From the NCBI GenBank assembly GCA_026004095.1, contig BPIL01000015.1, forward strand, positions 1-64,000: a stretch of 64,000 bases of DNA, written 5' to 3'. A program made the translations under genes and the position numbers. This document shows, piece by piece, positions 60,577-64,000 of this stretch. Source of the DNA: Meiothermus sp. (lineage in GTDB: Bacteria; Deinococcota; Deinococci; Deinococcales; Thermaceae). Position 1 is the stretch's first letter. Each line of letters starts with the position of its first letter. The notes under the pieces were generated by a model that had not been told where the DNA came from, did no database searches, and saw only the letters and a list, made by a program, of their open reading frames with translations.

Positions 60577-61568
60577 CAGCGCACCAGCACCTCTTCTGAT
60601 ACGGGCCGAATCTCGAGCCGGCCCAGATCCAGGGGGATGACCCAGTTAAGGGCCTGGCTCACCTTCTTTTTATCGCGGCTGAGGAAAGGGGTGAGGTCGG
60701 CCCAGCCCAGGCGGGGGGGCGGCGGAGGGGAGAGCCACTGCAGGAGTTTTAGCACCTGGGGCACCAGATCCACCCCGCCATGGGCCCGGCCCAGCAGGGC
60801 GGCGTAGAGCAGCCCGTAGGCCACTGCCACCCCGTGGGGTAGGGCCCCATGGGTGGCGCCCTCGAGGGCATGGCCCAGGGTGTGCCCCAGGTTGAGCTTG
60901 CGGCGCTCGTTTTGCTCGGTGGGGTCGGCCTCCACCACCCTTACCTTGACCATTACGGCGCGGGCCAGGTAGGGCTCGAGGCCTTCCCAGTCGGGCGAGA
61001 TCGGCGCTACATCAACCAGCAGCTCATCACCGGCAATGAGGCCGTGTTTGAAGGCTTCTACCAGCCCCTCCTTGAAGGTTTGGAGCGGAAGGGTGCGGAG
61101 GGTGTGTAGCTCGGCATACACCCCCGCTGGGGCGTGGAAGGCCCCCACCAGGTTTTTGCCCTCGGGGAGGTTGAGGCCGGTTTTGTTGCCCACCGAGGCA
61201 TCCACCATGGCCAGGGTGGTGGTGGGCAGGCTGATGTACCGTATCCCGCGCAGGTAGGTGGCAGCCACAAACCCACCCAGGTCGGTAAGACAGCCTCCGC
61301 CCACCACGTACAGCGTGGTGTTGCGGGGAAGGGCCTGCTGGGCCAGCCAGGACAGCACCCGGCCGTAGCTATGGAGGCTTTTGGCCTCCTCACCGCCGGG
61401 CAGCCCCAGACTGAATGGAATCTCCAGGCGGGCGGCCACCTGCAGGGCGTAGTCCTGTACAGCTAAATCGTAAAGGAGGGCCCGGGGGCCCGGGGCCTGG
61501 GGGAGCTCGAGCGCAAACCCCAGGTGAATCGGGTAGGGAACGGGGTGCTTAATCTCTAGTTTTTGCAT
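60519..61568 (-). CDS. aroB: 3-dehydroquinate synthase
   Basis: [68 protein letters not shown]; start taken at MQKLEI. Confidence 0.94.
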   Translation of the reverse strand: MQKLEIKHPVPYPIHLGFALELPQAPGPRALLYDLAVQDYALQVAARLEIPFSLGLPGGEEAKSLHSYGRVLSWLAQQALPRNTTLYVVGGGCLTDLGGFVAATYLRGIRYISLPTTTLAMVDASVGNKTGLNLPEGKNLVGAFHAPAGVYAELHTLRTLPLQTFKEGLVEAFKHGLIAGDELLVDVAPISPDWEGLEPYLARAVMVKVRVVEADPTEQNERRKLNLGHTLGHALEGATHGALPHGVAVAYGLLYAALLGRAHGGVDLVPQVLKLLQWLSPPPPPRLGWADLTPFLSRDKKKVSQALNWVIPLDLGRLEIRPVSEEVLVRCYEEFLELLLSLKAALGST

Positions 61569-62094
61569 AGTCCCATAGCTGCTTGATAATCTCATCGACC
61601 ACGTCGGGAATGCGGCGGTTATCTGTGGAGACGTGGATGGTGGCCTGGCGATAAACCGCTTCGCGCTCGGCCAAAAGCTGCTGGATGCGTTTGAAGGGAT
61701 CGGGGTTGTCCAGCATGGGGCGCTGGCCGGGTCGGCGGCTAATGCGCTCCAGGATGGTGGTAGGGCTGGCCCAGAGTGCCACCACCGGCCCCCGCTGCAA
61801 CAGTTTTTGCCGATTTTCGGGGTTGACAAAAGTACCGCCCCCCAGTGAGAGCACCAGGTAGTCTTTTTGGGTGAGTTCACCAACGGCCTCGGCCTCGAGC
61901 TGCCGAAAGGTGGTTTCCCCTAGGTGGCGGAAGATATCGGCCACCGAGAGCCCCATCTGCCGTTCGATGTAGCGGTCGAGGTCAATAAAGTGCAGCATCA
62001 AATCGCGGGCCAGCTCCCGCCCGATGCGGCTTTTGCCCACACCCATAAAGCCGGTTAGGGCTACCCAGGTAACGGGGCGTTCAATCTCAATCAT
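61549..62094 (-). CDS. aroK: Shikimate kinase
   Basis: VALTGFMGVGKSRIGRELARDLMLHFIDLDRYIERQMGLSVADIFRHLGETTFRQLEAEA; SLGGGTFVNPENR. Confidence 0.94.
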   Translation of the reverse strand: MIEIERPVTWVALTGFMGVGKSRIGRELARDLMLHFIDLDRYIERQMGLSVADIFRHLGETTFRQLEAEAVGELTQKDYLVLSLGGGTFVNPENRQKLLQRGPVVALWASPTTILERISRRPGQRPMLDNPDPFKRIQQLLAEREAVYRQATIHVSTDNRRIPDVVDEIIKQLWDYAKTRD

Positions 62095-62165
62095 AAGAGG
62101 GGGTTGGGAAATGGGCCTTGGGGTGTGGTGTAGAGGTATCCCTCACCTGTTGGGGTTTGGGTCGG

Positions 62166-63317
62166 CTAATAGGCCAGCACCCGTTGCTTGTACCGCTCAA
62201 CCCGCTCGACCAGCTCCTCCAGGGTGTCGCCGCCGAATTTCTCCAGGTAGGCCTGGGCCAATACGATGCCCACCAGGGCTTCCAGAATTACGCTGGCTGC
62301 CGGTACCGCGGTTACGTCGGAGCGCTCCCGGGCGGCATCGGCGGGTTGATGTGTCACCACATCAACCGTGGGGAGGGGCTTCATCAGGGTGGCGATGGGC
62401 TTAAGGGCGGCCCGCACCACCAGCTCTTCTCCGGTGGTCATACCGGCCTCGGTGCCGCCGGAGCGGTTGCTCTGGCGGTAATAGCCCCGGCCGGCCTCCC
62501 AGTAGATGGGGTCGTGAACCTGCGAGCCCGGCTTCATGGCGTTGCTGAAGCCAGGGCCAATCTCCACCCCCTTAATGGCCGGAATGCTCATCACCATCTG
62601 GGCGATACGCCCGTCGAGCTTGCGCTCCCAGTGCATCTGGGAGCCGAGCCCCATCACCAGCCCTTTGAAGCGGGCTTCAATGATGCCGCCCAGGGTGTCG
62701 CCGGCGGCCCTGGCCTCGTCTATGCGGCGGATCACCTCGGCCTCGGCCTGGGGGTCGGTCATCCGCACAGGGCTGGCCTCGATGCGCTCCTTAAGGCTCC
62801 AGTCGAAGGGAACCTTGCTCCAGACCCCGGCCATCCCATCCACGAACGAGGCGCTTTCAACCCCAAAAAACGAAAGCAGTTTATGGGCGATGGCCCCGAT
62901 GGCAACCCGCATGGCGGTTTCGCGCGCTGAGGCCCGCTCGAGCACATCGCGCAGGTCTTTGTGGCCGTACTTAACCCCTCCGGCCAGGTCGGCGTGGCCG
63001 GGCCGGGCTGCCGTAAGGGCCTTTTTGCGTGGTTCGTTGCCAGGGGCCGGATCCATGATCTCGACCCAGTTGCGGTAGTCGGTGTTTTTGATAACCAGGG
63101 TCACCGGTGCGCCGGTGGTACGACCAGCCCGCACACCGCTCATAAACTCTACTGTGTCGGTCTCGATGACCATCCGCCGCCCACGCCCATACCCGCCCTG
63201 GCGCTTCTTGAGCCAGGGGTTGATGTCCTCCACCGTGAGGGGGAGCTGGCTGGGCAGGCCTTCCACAATGCCTGTGAGCTGCGGCCCGTGGGATTCTCCA
63301 GCAGTCAGAAAACGCAT
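62166..63317 (-). CDS. aroC: Chorismate synthase
   Basis: MRFLTAGESHGPQLTGIVEGLPSQLPL...KRQGGYGRGRRMVIETDTVEFMSGVRAGRTTGAPVTLVIKN. Confidence 0.96.
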   Translation of the reverse strand: MRFLTAGESHGPQLTGIVEGLPSQLPLTVEDINPWLKKRQGGYGRGRRMVIETDTVEFMSGVRAGRTTGAPVTLVIKNTDYRNWVEIMDPAPGNEPRKKALTAARPGHADLAGGVKYGHKDLRDVLERASARETAMRVAIGAIAHKLLSFFGVESASFVDGMAGVWSKVPFDWSLKERIEASPVRMTDPQAEAEVIRRIDEARAAGDTLGGIIEARFKGLVMGLGSQMHWERKLDGRIAQMVMSIPAIKGVEIGPGFSNAMKPGSQVHDPIYWEAGRGYYRQSNRSGGTEAGMTTGEELVVRAALKPIATLMKPLPTVDVVTHQPADAARERSDVTAVPAASVILEALVGIVLAQAYLEKFGGDTLEELVERVERYKQRVLAY

Positions 63318-63358
63318 GAACAGAATCTAGCATAACCGCGGCCAAGTCCAAAACCGCA

Positions 63359-63383
63359 CAAAAAAGCCGGGCAGGGCCCGGCT
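63359..63383 (-). terminator. Rho-independent terminator after pilQ
   Basis: Minus strand AGCCGGGC-CCT-GCCCGGCT followed by TTTTTT. Confidence 0.85.
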
Positions 63384-63400
63384 CTTAGGGATATCGGCGC

Positions 63401-64000
63401 TCAGCGCTGCTCAGAGTCCTTGACGATGTTGCCGGTGATGATCACGATCAGCTCATCGTCCTTGATCGAGGAGGTGCGTTGCTTGAAAAGCTCGCCCAGC
63501 AAGGGAATATCGCCGAGGAGGGGAATTTTGGTCTCGGAGGTGTCGGTCACCTTCTGAATCAGGCCCCCCAGCACCACGGTCTGGCCGTCGCGGATGCGCA
63601 GTTTGGATAGGGTGGATTGTTGCGGAATGCGGATGCTGCCGGCTGGGCCGTCGGCCGGGTCGCCGCCGGTCTGGGTGAAGACCTCGAGCAGGATGTTGCC
63701 GTCGGTTGAGATTTGCGGGCGTACCCGCACCAGCAGGCCATAGTCGAACTCACGCACTGTGATCTGATCGCCGATGGTAATGGGGATGAGCAGGCGACCT
63801 CCCACCTTGATCTCCGCGCCCTTGGCCCCGGTGGCCCGCAGGTCGGAGGTGTCGGCGCCGTAGTTGTCCTCCACCAGCACATTGGCGTCGCTCAGGCGGC
63901 GCGAGAGCTGCTGCTTTTCCAGGGCGTCCAGCACCGCCCGGATGTTAAGGGAGGCCAGGCTGCGGGTGGCGTCGAAAATCAGGTTGAGCCCGGTGGACAG
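63401..64000 (-). CDS. pilQ: Type IV pilus secretin, C-terminal part (runs off window end)
   Basis: VRPQISTDGNILLEVFTQTGGDP...QQSTLSKLRIRDGQTVVLGGLIQKVTDTSETKIPLLGDIPLLGELFKQRTSSIKDDELIVIITGNIV; frame open to 64000 (LSTGLNLIFDATRSLASLNIRAVLDALEKQ). Confidence 0.92.
   Translation of the reverse strand: MSTGLNLIFDATRSLASLNIRAVLDALEKQQLSRRLSDANVLVEDNYGADTSDLRATGAKGAEIKVGGRLLIPITIGDQITVREFDYGLLVRVRPQISTDGNILLEVFTQTGGDPADGPAGSIRIPQQSTLSKLRIRDGQTVVLGGLIQKVTDTSETKIPLLGDIPLLGELFKQRTSSIKDDELIVIITGNIVKDSEQR

Noticed and set aside
60519-61883. Extended 454-aa aroB ORF
   Set aside because: Upstream ~105 residues are an out-of-frame reading of aroK; the real start is MQKLEI at 61568.

Overview
64 kb of a high-GC bacterial chromosome whose gene content and order (pilQ-aroC-aroK-aroB, fabHDG-acpP, glycolate oxidase genes, an Lpx-type acyltransferase cluster) look like Thermaceae, most likely Meiothermus (inference, no search run). 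About 55 protein genes can be supported; I saw no rRNA or tRNA genes and no transposase. Most of the window is housekeeping. The main items of interest are: (1) a 55-repeat CRISPR array (50860-54831) with no cas genes in the window. Its polarity can be inferred: crRNA transcription on the minus strand, leader at the right. It has a plausible leader promoter, leader iterons, a GNRA-capped repeat hairpin, and tandem and non-adjacent spacer-block duplications. It reads head-on into glcDEF. (2) A compact lpxD-lpxC-oxidoreductase-fabZ-lpxA-lpxB-like-ABC exporter cluster behind mreB with no visible lpxH/I/K or Kdo genes, suggesting a non-canonical acyl-hexosamine envelope lipid. (3) A lepA gene split by a single extra base. 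(4) A recurrent TANNNT -10 box 5-9 nt before start codons, indicating widespread leaderless transcription. (5) A strongly over-used CTCGAG palindrome. (6) Tandem paralogue pairs (S41 peptidases, phosphoribosyltransferases) with apparent loss or divergence of catalytic motifs.
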